Of a DNA stretch of 43,867 nucleotides, positions 24,452 through 32,630 are shown in pieces. Below the pieces are notes generated by a model. The model did not search any database and had not been told where the DNA came from. It saw nothing but the letters and a program-made list of their open reading frames with translations. Each line of letters begins with the position of its first letter. Within the stretch, counting starts at the first letter, position 1. The position numbers and the translations under genes were made by a program. Source of the stretch: Neisseria sp. (GTDB lineage: Bacteria > Pseudomonadota > Gammaproteobacteria > Burkholderiales > Neisseriaceae); assembly GCF_030523955.1 (NCBI RefSeq), contig NZ_JAUNHL010000021.1, positions 1 through 43,867 on the forward strand, read 5' to 3'.

Positions 24452-24889
24452 TTAGCTATTGCAAGCGGCGACGGCTAGGGCTTTGCGTAAATCTTCCGGC
24501 GAAACGGCGTGGTGTACATGTTGAGGCGTGCACAGGCAGCCTTGCGCTGGCCTTATCTGCCAAATATCGGGTAATTGTTCGGGGTGGGTATGCAGCAGCG
24601 CAGCCAGTCGGCAACCGATATGCGGAGCGGGATGCTCTGCGGCATAATTTTCCAGTTCTGCAACCCAGCTGATCCGGCTGTCTCCGTTTTCGGATTCGAT
24701 CATCAGAATGCCGGCCGTATGACTGGATTCATCAGGTTTGCCGTTGAGCGGGCAGGCATAGTAGCAACCGTTATCATGTATACATACAGCTTGGCAAACG
24801 CTGTTTTCGGTAGCCAACCAGCAACGGGCAGGGCGTTGGTGTAGTTGGGCTATATGAGGAACGAGCTGGTGTAGGATAAATTCCGGCAT
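24452..24889 (-). CDS. Hypothetical protein, possibly iron-regulated
   Basis: 145 residues, family not recognised. Rich in His and Cys: VCQAVCIHDNGCYYACPLNG (residues 31-50) and a C-terminal GCLCTPQHVHHAVSPEDLRKAL, both suggestive of metal binding, though no known motif is matched. No signal peptide or membrane segment, so probably cytoplasmic. Transcribed away from dnaQ; about 99 bases upstream is a palindrome resembling a Fur box (24988-25010), which suggests repression by iron. The start ATG at 24889 has GGAGGACAC directly upstream, supporting this start. Confidence 0.6.
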   Translation of the reverse strand: MPEFILHQLVPHIAQLHQRPARCWLATENSVCQAVCIHDNGCYYACPLNGKPDESSHTAGILMIESENGDSRISWVAELENYAAEHPAPHIGCRLAALLHTHPEQLPDIWQIRPAQGCLCTPQHVHHAVSPEDLRKALAVAACNS

Positions 24890-25227
24890 GGTGTCCTCCC
24901 GGCGTTTTTCTGATTATTGTTTGGCTGCTGCTTGCATCTGGTAGCCAGCGGGTTAAGTCGAATATTAATTGAAAATTATTATATTTGCAAATGATAATAC
25001 TTATTATTTGTATTTAAATTTATAAGATTATGTTTTAAAAAAAGAATTTTTTATTGGATGTTTATTGGAAAAGCTGAAACTGGAGTTTTTATGAATAATG
25101 GATATAAAAATAAGATGGATGAAAAATGTGAGTAGGTTGGTAAGCGAGTCTTTACCAATAGGGAAAAGTGCAGATTTCGGTTAGAATGATACCGTTTGCC
25201 CGGTGAGCGGGCGCGCTGATTAATTTT
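24890..25227. other. Divergent intergenic region with Fur-box-like site
   Basis: AT-rich, with the palindrome at 24988-25010. No gene is supported; the minus-strand frame 25051-25344 overlaps dnaQ and looks spurious. Confidence 0.6.
24988..25010. promoter_or_regulatory. Fur-box-like palindrome
   Basis: CAAATGATAATACTTATTATTTG, given here in parts: CAAATGATAAT and the inverted TTATTATTTG around a central AC. It resembles the Fur consensus GATAATGATAATCATTATC. Closest start is the 24452 gene (minus strand, about 99 bases); dnaQ starts 218 bases away. Confidence 0.55.
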
Positions 25228-25974
25228 ATGGCAAGAGTGCGGATGATGAGTAGAGAACGCCAGATTATTCTGGATACCGAAACCACTGGTTTTTATCCCG
25301 ATAAAGGGGACCGTTTGCTGGAGTTTGCCGGAATCGAAATGCAAAAACGCCAGTTAAACGGCAATTATCTGCATCTTTATGTTGATCCGGAGCGTGATAT
25401 TCCGGAAGAGGCGATTGCGGTTCACGGTATTACGCAGGAGCGGTTGGAAGAGGAAAATGCGCAAAAATTTGCGGCGGTAGGGCGGCAAATTGCGGATTTT
25501 CTGCGCGGCGCTGAATTGATTATCCATAATGCGCGTTTCGATGTGGGTTTCCTTAATATGGAGTTTGCCCGCATGGGCTTGCCTTCGATTGAGGAGTTGG
25601 ACTGCGAGGTAACCGATACGCTGGCGATGGCGCGCGAAATGTTCCCCGGGCAGAAGGCAAGTTTGGATGCTTTGTGTTCGCGCTTTGACGTGGATCGCAG
25701 CAAGCGTGTGTATCACGGTGCGCTGATCGATTGCGAGCTGTTGGCGGAAGTTTATCTGGCGATGACGCGCGGCCAGTTCAGCCTGATGGGCGAAGAGGGT
25801 GGTGAAACGGTAAAAGAGGCGGTAAACATTGTTTCGCAGCGTCCGGCGCAATTGAAAGTATTGTTGGCCAGTACGGAAGAGGCCGCGGAACACGAGGCTT
25901 ATCTTGACGGCTTGGATAAGGCGGTGGGCGGCAGCTGCGTGTGGCGTGAAATACCATCGTCGGAGCATTTGTGA
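25228..25974 (+). CDS. dnaQ: DNA polymerase III epsilon subunit (3'-5' proofreading exonuclease)
   Basis: 248 residues. DEDD-type exonuclease: ILDTETTGFYPDKGDR (Asp and Glu of ExoI near residues 15-17), LIIHNARFDVGFLN (ExoII Asp near 103), and VYHGALIDCELLAEVY (ExoIII His and Asp near 161-166). The C-terminal part beyond 185 would bind the alpha subunit. In-frame Met6 and Met7 are alternative starts and perhaps more likely, since the MSRERQ start matches homologues better. Its stop overlaps the ispD start (TGATG), so the two are translationally coupled. Confidence 0.92.
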   Translation: MARVRMMSRERQIILDTETTGFYPDKGDRLLEFAGIEMQKRQLNGNYLHLYVDPERDIPEEAIAVHGITQERLEEENAQKFAAVGRQIADFLRGAELIIHNARFDVGFLNMEFARMGLPSIEELDCEVTDTLAMAREMFPGQKASLDALCSRFDVDRSKRVYHGALIDCELLAEVYLAMTRGQFSLMGEEGGETVKEAVNIVSQRPAQLKVLLASTEEAAEHEAYLDGLDKAVGGSCVWREIPSSEHL

Positions 25975-26669
25975 TGCGGCGCCATATTGCCTTGATTCCG
26001 GCTGCGGGCGTGGGCTTGCGCTTTGGAGCCGGCAAGCCTAAGCAATATGTGGAAATTGCCGGCAAAACGGTATTGCAGCATACCTTGGATGTGTTTTTAA
26101 GCCATGCGTCAATTGATAAGGTGGCGCTGGTGCTCTCGCCCGATGATGCGGTTTTTCAGACAGGCATCAATCAGGATAAGCTGCTGGTATTGCGGGTGGG
26201 TGGCGAAACGCGCGCAGAGAGTGTGCGCAATGGCGTGCGGGAATTATTGCAACAAGGCTGGGCGCAAGATGACGACAATATTTTGGTACATGATGCGGCG
26301 CGTTGTTGTTTGAGTACGCCGGCTCTGGAACGGTTAATAGAACAAGCCGGCGAGCGGCCGGAGGGCGGTATTTTGGCGGTTCCGGTGGCCGATACTTTGA
26401 AACGTGCCGGTGACGGCAGCCATATTGGCCATACGGTCGAGCGCGCCGGTTTGTGGCAGGCGCAAACGCCGCAGCTGTTTCGTGCGGCTTTGCTGTTGCG
26501 GGCTTTGTCGGAACAGGATTTGAGCCGGGTAACCGATGAGGCTTCGGCGGTGGAAGCGCTGGGCATCAAGCCTTTATTGGTGGAGGGCGAAAGCAGTAAT
26601 TTGAAGCTGACGCTGCCGCAGGACGAAATCATTGTGCGCTTGTTGCTGGAGAGCCGAGGAAAGGCTTAA
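25974..26669 (+). CDS. ispD: 2-C-methyl-D-erythritol 4-phosphate cytidylyltransferase
   Basis: 231 residues. Third step of the MEP isoprenoid pathway: couples MEP with CTP. The nucleotide-binding PAAGVGLRFGAGKPKQY motif is at about 9-25, followed by LVHDAARCCLS (about 105-115) and VPVADTLKRA (about 137-146), with TPQLFRAALLLRAL and VTDEASAVEALG near the C-terminus. ATG 25974 shares one base with the dnaQ stop; the GTG three bases earlier is less likely. An exact DUS (26155-26166) lies in the coding region, read as Phe-Gln-Thr-Gly. ispF follows 154 bases on, after a palindromic DUS. Confidence 0.93.
   Translation: MRRHIALIPAAGVGLRFGAGKPKQYVEIAGKTVLQHTLDVFLSHASIDKVALVLSPDDAVFQTGINQDKLLVLRVGGETRAESVRNGVRELLQQGWAQDDDNILVHDAARCCLSTPALERLIEQAGERPEGGILAVPVADTLKRAGDGSHIGHTVERAGLWQAQTPQLFRAALLLRALSEQDLSRVTDEASAVEALGIKPLLVEGESSNLKLTLPQDEIIVRLLLESRGKA
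26155..26166 (-). repeat. DUS inside ispD
   Basis: Exact TTCAGACAGGCA in the ispD frame. Confidence 0.88.
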
Positions 26670-26774
26670 CGGCTGATCAGCGAACCTAATTTTGCGTTGG
26701 TTCGCTTTGTTATACTACTTGTATTTTCGGCGGCTCGTTGCTTTTTGGTAATGTTAAATTAGATTGGCAGGGTT

Positions 26775-26796
26775 TTTCAGACAGGCCTGTCTGAAA
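26775..26796. repeat. Overlapping palindromic DUS pair
   Basis: TTTCAGACAGG directly followed by CCTGTCTGAAA: a perfect 22-bp palindrome in which the two DUS share their GGCC core, leaving no loop. It lies between ispD and ispF. Confidence 0.85.
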
Positions 26797-26823
26797 CCGT
26801 ATGGATTGAAGGAAGGATGAGAG

Positions 26824-27300
26824 ATGAATTTTCGAGTCGGGCAAGGTTATGACGTGCATCAGTTGGTCGAGGGGCGACCATTAATCTTGGGCGGGGTAAG
26901 CATTCCGTTTGATAAAGGCTTGCTCGGTCATTCCGATGCCGATGCGTTGCTGCATGCGGTAACCGATGCATTGCTCGGTGCGGCCGGTTTGGGTGATATC
27001 GGCAGCCATTTCCCCGATACTTCCGATGAATTTAAAGATGCCGACAGCCGGAAATTGCTGCGTCGTGCTTATGCGGCGGTACAAGAGCGCGGTTGGCAGG
27101 TGGTGAACCTCGATACCACCATTATCGCGCAACAGCCCAAACTTGCGCCGCATATTCCGGCGATGCGCAAAGTGTTGGCGGAGGATTTGAACATTGAAGA
27201 GTCGGCGGTCAACATTAAAGGCAAAACCAACGAAAAATTGGGTTATCTCGGCCGTTGCGAGGCGATAGAGGCACAGGCAGTGGTGGTGTTGTCGGAGTAA
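26824..27300 (+). CDS. ispF: 2-C-methyl-D-erythritol 2,4-cyclodiphosphate synthase
   Basis: 158 residues, standard. Fifth step of the MEP pathway. Zinc ligands Asp10 and His12 in GQGYDVHQL and His44 in [12 protein letters not shown]; family signatures [30 protein letters not shown] and [28 protein letters not shown] at the C-terminus (here [12 protein letters not shown]). GGAAGGA precedes the ATG. Same strand as dnaQ-ispD. Confidence 0.95.
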   Translation: MNFRVGQGYDVHQLVEGRPLILGGVSIPFDKGLLGHSDADALLHAVTDALLGAAGLGDIGSHFPDTSDEFKDADSRKLLRRAYAAVQERGWQVVNLDTTIIAQQPKLAPHIPAMRKVLAEDLNIEESAVNIKGKTNEKLGYLGRCEAIEAQAVVVLSE

Positions 27301-27339
27301 ACGCATCGGTGGTCGGAACGGTGTTATCGTGCTGAGTCT

Positions 27340-27371
27340 CGACTTGTCCTATTCTGAATTTAAGCGACTAT
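27340..27371 (+). repeat. Fragment of a Correia-type element
   Basis: CTTGTCCTATTCTGAATTTAAG..ACTAT matches the right end of the full element at 32449-32554 with about two or three changes; the left end is missing. Confidence 0.6.
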
Positions 27372-27521
27372 CAGGAAAACCGGTTGTTTTCGGATTTCTG
27401 ACCAAGCAATGTATACGAACCGACAAGCTTTTAAACGGTTGCCGATTCGGCTATGATTAAAAGATAAAGTTATTACCCACCGGAAGCCTTGGGGCTTCGT
27501 TATCCAGAAAGGAATCGTTTT

Positions 27522-28187
27522 ATGTTATCGCAAGAAGAATTGAAGCGTATGGCGGCTGAAAAAGCCGTTGAATTTGTGCCGGAAAACGAATATATCGGCA
27601 TCGGTACCGGCACCACCGTTAATCTTTTTGTGGAAGCTTTGGGCAAAAGCGGTAAGAAGATCAAGGGTGCGGTGGCTACTTCGAAGAAAACCTCGGAATT
27701 GATGGCGCAATTCGGCATTCCCGAAGTGCAATTGAGCGAGGTATCGAAGCTGGCGGTGTATGTAGACGGTGCCGATGAAATCAACCACACTTTGCAGATG
27801 ATTAAAGGCGGCGGCGCGGCGCTGTTGGCGGAAAAAATCGTAGCCAGTGCTGCCGACCGCTTTGTTTGCGTGGCGGACGAGAGTAAATATGTTTCCCGCC
27901 TGGGTAAATTCCCGCTGCCGATTGAAGTGATTCCTTTGTCGCGTTCGCTGGTGTCGCGGCGCTTGGTGGCGTTGGGCGGTGATCCCGAGTTGCGTTTGAA
28001 CTGCACCACTGCTTCCGGCCACCAAATCGTAGACGTGCGCAATCTGGATTTGTCCAAACCTTTAACCATGGAAGAGGAACTGAACAAGATTCCGGGCGTG
28101 GTGGAAAACGGCTTGTTTGCCCGCCATCCGGCAGATGTGTTGGTGTTGGGTACGCAAAAAGGCGTGGAAGTCTTCACGGTAGGTTAA
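27522..28187 (+). CDS. rpiA: Ribose-5-phosphate isomerase A
   Basis: 221 residues. Interconverts ribose 5-phosphate and ribulose 5-phosphate in the pentose phosphate pathway. Motifs: IGIGTGTTVNLFVEAL (about 25-40), VYVDGADEINHTLQMIKGGGAALLAEKI (about 81-108, with catalytic Asp and Glu), and IEVIPLSRSLVSRRL (about 133). ATG 27522 has AGAAAGGA upstream and gives the family length; an upstream extension to 27489 is rejected. A small GAAGCC/GGCTTC hairpin (27483-27498) lies just before the ribosome binding site and might modulate translation. Confidence 0.93.
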   Translation: MLSQEELKRMAAEKAVEFVPENEYIGIGTGTTVNLFVEALGKSGKKIKGAVATSKKTSELMAQFGIPEVQLSEVSKLAVYVDGADEINHTLQMIKGGGAALLAEKIVASAADRFVCVADESKYVSRLGKFPLPIEVIPLSRSLVSRRLVALGGDPELRLNCTTASGHQIVDVRNLDLSKPLTMEEELNKIPGVVENGLFARHPADVLVLGTQKGVEVFTVG

Positions 28188-28316
28188 AGGAAATACGCCT
28201 TGGTGCAATAAAGGCGGCGACCTCATAAAATGTAGATGACAGGGCGGTTTTGCCGTAAAGCGGTAACGGTGAAACCGGCCTTGTTTTGTGTATGACTGTT
28301 CTGAATGGCGAATGAT

Positions 28317-28892
28317 ATGAAAACATCTCCCGCGTGGGCTTGGTTGCCGGCTGTTTTATTATTGGGCGGCTGTTTTTTTGTGCCGATAGAGTCGCAGCAA
28401 GATGTGCGCGGCAAAAGCGTGCAAGCGCAACACAAGCAGGCCGAGCTTTATCCGGCTACGGTCAGCCGCATCAGCGACGGGGATACGCTGCATGTGCTCG
28501 ACCGGAACGGCCTGAAACACAAATTGCGACTCGCTTATATTGATGCGCCGGAATTGCAGCAGGCACACGGCGAGGCCAGCCGGCAAGCGTTGCAGCATCT
28601 TTTGGGTAAGAAAGTGGAAGTAAGCGTATTCGGGCATGACCGCTATCGGCGCGAGTTGGCAAAAGTGAGCCTGAACGGGCGCGACATCAGTTTGCAGCAG
28701 TTACAGCAGGGACATGCTTGGCATTATGAAAGTTATGCCAAACGCCGGCAAACCGCGGATGATTATGCCGCTTATGCGGCGGCGCAACGGCAGGCGAAAC
28801 AAAACCGCAGCGGTTTGTGGCGTGCCTATCAGGTGCAGGCGCCTTGGGAGTTCCGCAAGCAGAGCCGACAAGAAGCGGCTTCGGATGAATAG
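28317..28892 (+). CDS. Thermonuclease-like (SNase) lipoprotein
   Basis: 191 residues from ATG 28317 (an ATG at 28305 is possible). Signal with lipobox LLLGGC places lipid on Cys19. SNase domain about 45-165: SDGDTLHV (Ca2+ Asp), KLRLAYIDAPE (catalytic Arg, Asp, Glu), DRYRRELAKV (second catalytic Arg), then QQGHAWHY. The family cuts single- and double-stranded DNA and RNA; the gonococcal relative Nuc degrades neutrophil DNA traps, so a surface or periplasmic nuclease is likely. A DUS pair follows. Confidence 0.85.
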   Translation: MKTSPAWAWLPAVLLLGGCFFVPIESQQDVRGKSVQAQHKQAELYPATVSRISDGDTLHVLDRNGLKHKLRLAYIDAPELQQAHGEASRQALQHLLGKKVEVSVFGHDRYRRELAKVSLNGRDISLQQLQQGHAWHYESYAKRRQTADDYAAYAAAQRQAKQNRSGLWRAYQVQAPWEFRKQSRQEAASDE

Positions 28893-28898
28893 TGCGAA

Positions 28899-28934
28899 TG
28901 CCTGTCTGAAAGCGTAAAATTTTTCAGACAGGCA
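28899..28934. terminator. Inverted DUS pair terminator
   Basis: Exact DUS 28899-28910 and complement 28923-28934, just after the thermonuclease stop, followed by a T-rich tail. A further single DUS lies at 29000-29011 before nth. Confidence 0.88.
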
Positions 28935-29039
28935 TTTTGCTGTCTGGACGGAAAAGACTTTTTCGGGTGTTTAAATTTAAACCGCTTTTTATTATAGAAT
29001 GCCTGTCTGAAAACAATTTGCAACCTTACGAGTGCTTTA

Positions 29040-29681
29040 ATGAACCAACAAAAACGCCGCGAAATTTTCGAGCGGTTGCGCGCGGACAATCCGCATCCGA
29101 CTACCGAATTGAATTATTCCAGCCCGTTCGAGCTTCTGATTGCCGTGTTATTGTCGGCGCAAGCCACCGATGCGGGCGTAAACAAAGCCACTGCCAAACT
29201 GTTTGCTGCCGCCAATACGCCGCAAGCGATGCTGGATTTGGGCTTGGAGCAGGTGATGGAATACACGCGTACCATCGGCCTTTATCAAACCAAGTCCAAA
29301 CACATTATGGAAACCTGCCGCCTACTGCTGGAAAAACACAACGGCGAAGTGCCGCAAACCCGCGAGGAATTGGAAGCCTTGCCCGGAGTGGGGCGGAAAA
29401 CCGCCAACGTGGTACTCAATACGGCGTTCGGCCAACCGACGATGGCGGTGGACACTCATATTTTCCGCGTCAGCAACCGTACCCGCATCGCACCGGGCAA
29501 GAATGTCCGCGAGGTGGAAGATAAGCTGATGCGTTTCATTCCTAAAGAATTTTTACTGGATGCGCACCACTGGCTGATTCTGCTCGGCCGCTATACTTGC
29601 AAAGCGCAAAAACCGCAATGCGAACGTTGCGTTATTCTGGATTTGTGCGAGTATCCTGCCAAAACGGTGAGTACCCGATAA
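29040..29681 (+). CDS. nth: Endonuclease III
   Basis: 213 residues. Base-excision repair glycosylase and AP lyase for oxidised pyrimidines. Helix-hairpin-helix LPGVGRKTANVV with catalytic Lys120, catalytic Asp138 in TMAVDTHIFRV, and a C-terminal 4Fe-4S site CKAQKPQCERCVILDLC (C-x6-C-x2-C-x5-C). All key residues are present. The ribosome binding site is weak. Confidence 0.96.
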   Translation: MNQQKRREIFERLRADNPHPTTELNYSSPFELLIAVLLSAQATDAGVNKATAKLFAAANTPQAMLDLGLEQVMEYTRTIGLYQTKSKHIMETCRLLLEKHNGEVPQTREELEALPGVGRKTANVVLNTAFGQPTMAVDTHIFRVSNRTRIAPGKNVREVEDKLMRFIPKEFLLDAHHWLILLGRYTCKAQKPQCERCVILDLCEYPAKTVSTR

Positions 29682-29796
29682 GGCGAGTGATATAGCGTAA
29701 AAATCCCGATTTAACAAAGCTTAAGCCTGTTCAGACAGGCTGTTTTTGTTTACAATTCAACACGGTTTTTCCCAAACAATCAGAGAAGGAAACGTA

Positions 29797-31278
29797 GTGA
29801 AAACAACACACAAATATCTGGCCTTGCTGGTAGCAGCTGTTTTTGCTTTAAACGGTTGTAAAGAGAGCGCACAGAACGATAATAAAAAACCGGTGGAAGA
29901 AACGCAAAAAGTTCAGACCAAAGACGAAATCAATATGCTGGTGCCCGATTTTGCCAAACTGGTGGAGCAGGAGGGCGCTACCGTGGTCAATATCCAAGCC
30001 TACAAAAATACTTCGGCCGGCAGCAAGCCCGATAACGGCGGCATGGATTTGAACCAACTGCCGGACAACGACCCCTTCTATGATTTTTTCAAACGTCTGG
30101 TGCCCAGCACGCCTGAAGTGCCGCAGCAGGAAGATGAGGAAGATCAAAACTTTGGTTCCGGTTTTTTAATCAGCCCGGACGGCTATATCCTCACCAATAC
30201 CCACGTGGTCGGCGGCTTGGACGGTATCAAAGTAACCCTGAACGACAAACGCGAGTTTCAGGCCAAGTTAATCGGCTCCGATCCGCAAACCGATATCGCG
30301 CTGTTGAAAATTGATGCCAGCGATTTACCGGCCGTAAAAATCGGCAATGCCAAAGATTTGAAACCCGGCGAATGGGTAGCCGCCATCGGTGCGCCGTTCG
30401 GTTTTGACAACAGCGTTACCGCCGGCATCGTATCGGCCAAAGGACGCAGTTTGCCGGGCGAGAATTACACGCCGTTTATCCAAACCGACGTGGCGATTAA
30501 CCCGGGTAACTCGGGCGGCCCGCTGTTTAACCTGAAAGGACAGGTAGTCGGCATCAATTCGCAGATTTACAGCCGCAGCGGCGGCTTTATGGGTATTTCC
30601 TTCGCCATTCCGATTGATGTGGCGATGAATGTGGCCGAGCAACTGAAAAATAGCGGCAAGGTACAGCGTGGCCAGCTGGGCGTGATCATTCAAGAAGTAT
30701 CGTACGGCTTGGCCAAATCGTTCGGACTTGATAAACCTACCGGCGCGCTGATTGCCAAAGTATTGCCGGATGGTCCGGCTGCTAAAGCCGGTTTGCAGGT
30801 AGGTGATATTGTGCGCAGCGTGAACGGCGAGGAAGTGCGTACGTCTACCGAATTGCCGGTGATGGTGGGTAATTTGGTGCCAGGCAAAGAAGTCACCCTG
30901 GGTATTTGGCGAAAAGGCCAGCAGATTGAGCAGAAAGTTATTCTGGGTTCGGCTAGTGACGGCCAGAAAGGCAATGAAGTGGAGCTTGGTGCGGTTGAGC
31001 CGCAAAGTACCGAGAGCAAACAGTTTGCCATTGAGAATCTGGGCCTGACCATGCGTGAGATAGATAAGCAAGGGCAGAAAGAGTTGGTGGTAGCCGCGGT
31101 AAACGGCCCGGCGCATAATGCCGGCTTGCGTGTGGGCGACCGTATTTTGTCAGTCGGCCAAGCAAGCATTACCGACGAAGCCAGCCTGCGTGCAGCGCTG
31201 GAAGCCGCCGGTAAGAATATCCCGCTGTTGGTTGAACGCCAGGGCAGTACGTTGTTTTTGGCGATCAGTATCCAGTAA
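29797..31278 (+). CDS. Do-type periplasmic serine protease (DegQ/MucD-like), putative lipoprotein
   Basis: 493 residues from GTG 29797, preceded by AGAAGGA. The N-terminus MKTTHKYLALLVAAVFALNGC suggests a lipoprotein signal with Cys21, though Asn at -2 is not the usual residue. Trypsin-like domain: catalytic His136 (NTHVVGG), Asp166 (DPQTDIALL) and Ser239 (NPGNSGGPL). Two PDZ domains follow, about 285-370 (AAKAGLQVGDIVRSVNG) and 410-490 (AHNAGLRVGDRILSVG). Such proteases degrade misfolded envelope proteins. The acidic linker PQQEDEEDQNFG precedes the protease domain. Confidence 0.9.
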   Translation: MKTTHKYLALLVAAVFALNGCKESAQNDNKKPVEETQKVQTKDEINMLVPDFAKLVEQEGATVVNIQAYKNTSAGSKPDNGGMDLNQLPDNDPFYDFFKRLVPSTPEVPQQEDEEDQNFGSGFLISPDGYILTNTHVVGGLDGIKVTLNDKREFQAKLIGSDPQTDIALLKIDASDLPAVKIGNAKDLKPGEWVAAIGAPFGFDNSVTAGIVSAKGRSLPGENYTPFIQTDVAINPGNSGGPLFNLKGQVVGINSQIYSRSGGFMGISFAIPIDVAMNVAEQLKNSGKVQRGQLGVIIQEVSYGLAKSFGLDKPTGALIAKVLPDGPAAKAGLQVGDIVRSVNGEEVRTSTELPVMVGNLVPGKEVTLGIWRKGQQIEQKVILGSASDGQKGNEVELGAVEPQSTESKQFAIENLGLTMREIDKQGQKELVVAAVNGPAHNAGLRVGDRILSVGQASITDEASLRAALEAAGKNIPLLVERQGSTLFLAISIQ

Positions 31279-31311
31279 TCCAAGTGTCGGGATACACGGA
31301 TGCTGTTATCT

Positions 31312-31337
31312 TTCAGACAGGCATATGCCTGTCTGAA
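31312..31337. repeat. Outward-facing DUS pair
   Basis: Complement DUS 31312-31323, two bases, forward DUS 31326-31337: TTTCAGACAGGCATATGCCTGTCTGAAA is a 28-bp palindrome with no free loop, 34 bases after the protease stop. Confidence 0.85.
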
Positions 31338-31361
31338 ACTTATGAAGGAAAGATTAAATAA

Positions 31362-32447
31362 ATGACTGCAATTGCAATACCGCGCGGCCCGGTAATGGCC
31401 GATGTGAATGCTTTTGTATTGACTGAAGAAGAAAAACAGCGCTTGTGCGACCCGGCCGTCGGCGGGGTGATTTTATTCCGTCGCAATTTCGAAAATGTGG
31501 CGCAGCTTAAAGCATTGGTAGCCGATATCAAGGCCTTGCGTACGCCCGAACTATTGGTGGCGGTCGATCATGAAGGCGGCCGTGTGCAGCGTTTTATCGA
31601 AGGATTTACCCGTCTGCCGGCGATGGCGGTGTTGGGCGAAATTTGGGATGAGCAGGGAGCGCAAGCGGCCAAACAGCGTGCCGAACAGGTAGGCTGGGTG
31701 TTGGCCGCCGAGTTGAGCGCCTGCGGTGTGGATTTGTCGTTTACGCCGGTGCTGGATTTAAATTGGGGGCAGTGCGCGGTCATCGGCAACCGCAGTTTTC
31801 ATTGCGATGCCGCGGTGGTAACCGAATTGGCCTTGGCATTGCAGCGCGGTTTGAACAAGGGCGGCATGAAATCCTGCGGCAAACACTTCCCCGGCCACGG
31901 TTTTGTAGAGGGTGACAGCCACCACACGCTGCCGCAAGACGACCGTACGCTTGCCCAATTGCAGGCGGCGGATATTTTGCCGTTTGAGCAATTAAGCGCC
32001 GCTGGTATGGCGGCGGTGATGCCGGCGCATGTGGTGTATCCGCAAGTCGACGGCTTGCCGGCAGGCTTTTCCGCCAAATGGTTGAAGCAGGTTCTGCGCC
32101 AAGACATCGGTTTTGACGGCGTGATTTTTTCCGATGATTTAACCATGGAGGGGGCGGTAAGCGCCGGCGGTATCCGCGAGCGTGCGCGGCTGGCGTTTGC
32201 CGCCGGTTGCGATATTGTGCTGGTATGCAACCGGCCGGATTTGGTAGACGAATTGCGCGCAGATTTTGAGATGCCGGAAAATCCGGCGCTGGCGGCGCGC
32301 TGGCAATATATGGCCAATACTTTGAGCGCGCAGGAGGCAAGCGAAATGATGCAGCGTGGGGATTTTCGTGAGGCGCAGCAGCTAACCGCAGAATTGGCGA
32401 CGCCGAAAGACGTGGCCGGCGGTGTGAAAGTGGGCGAGCAGTTTTAA
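31362..32447 (+). CDS. nagZ: Beta-N-acetylhexosaminidase (peptidoglycan recycling)
   Basis: 361 residues, glycoside hydrolase family 3. Removes N-acetylglucosamine from anhydro-muropeptides in the cytoplasm, downstream of lytic transglycosylases such as MltD in this window. VAVDHEGGRVQRF (about 66-78), GKHFPGHGFVEGDSHH (about 171-186, with the mobile catalytic loop His) and the nucleophile Asp in FSDDLTMEGA (about 249-258) are all intact. AAGGAAAG lies upstream. A Correia element begins two bases after the stop. Confidence 0.95.
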   Translation: MTAIAIPRGPVMADVNAFVLTEEEKQRLCDPAVGGVILFRRNFENVAQLKALVADIKALRTPELLVAVDHEGGRVQRFIEGFTRLPAMAVLGEIWDEQGAQAAKQRAEQVGWVLAAELSACGVDLSFTPVLDLNWGQCAVIGNRSFHCDAAVVTELALALQRGLNKGGMKSCGKHFPGHGFVEGDSHHTLPQDDRTLAQLQAADILPFEQLSAAGMAAVMPAHVVYPQVDGLPAGFSAKWLKQVLRQDIGFDGVIFSDDLTMEGAVSAGGIRERARLAFAAGCDIVLVCNRPDLVDELRADFEMPENPALAARWQYMANTLSAQEASEMMQRGDFREAQQLTAELATPKDVAGGVKVGEQF

Positions 32448-32448
32448 T

Positions 32449-32554
32449 TATAGTGACTTAAATTCAGAATAGTACGGCGTTGCCTCGCCTTGCCGTACTA
32501 TCTGTACTGTCTTCGGCTCGGCGCCTTGTCCTACTCTGAATTTAAGCCACTATA
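32449..32554. mobile_element. Correia repeat enclosed element (CREE), short form
   Basis: 106 bp with inverted ends: left TATAGTGACTTAAATTCAGA, right (complement) TATAGTGGCTTAAATTCAGA. The interior AGTACGGCGTTGCCTCGCC and CTTCGGCTCGGCGCCTTGTCC is the conserved interior of Neisseria Correia elements. It has TA at both ends as expected for TA target duplication. CREEs can add promoters, IHF or RNase III sites next to genes; here it lies directly behind nagZ. Confidence 0.85.
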
Positions 32555-32579
32555 GTTTGCTGCCGTGTGGCAGAAAAAA

Positions 32580-32608
32580 TGCCTGTCTGAAACTGTTTCA
32601 GACAGGCA
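32580..32608. terminator. Inverted DUS pair terminator between nagZ and coaD
   Basis: Exact DUS 32580-32591, complement 32597-32608, five-base spacer, convergent genes. Confidence 0.88.
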
Positions 32609-32630
32609 TTGTTGTACTGACCGAGAGCGT

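Noticed and set aside
27483..27498. Possible riboswitch or attenuator before rpiA
   Set aside because: Only a 6-bp hairpin (GAAGCC/GGCTTC) without U-run or known aptamer; mentioned under rpiA but not called.
30325..31116. 263-codon ORF antisense to the Do-type protease
   Set aside because: Its composition is that of a reverse-frame shadow, while the sense gene has a full catalytic triad and PDZ domains.
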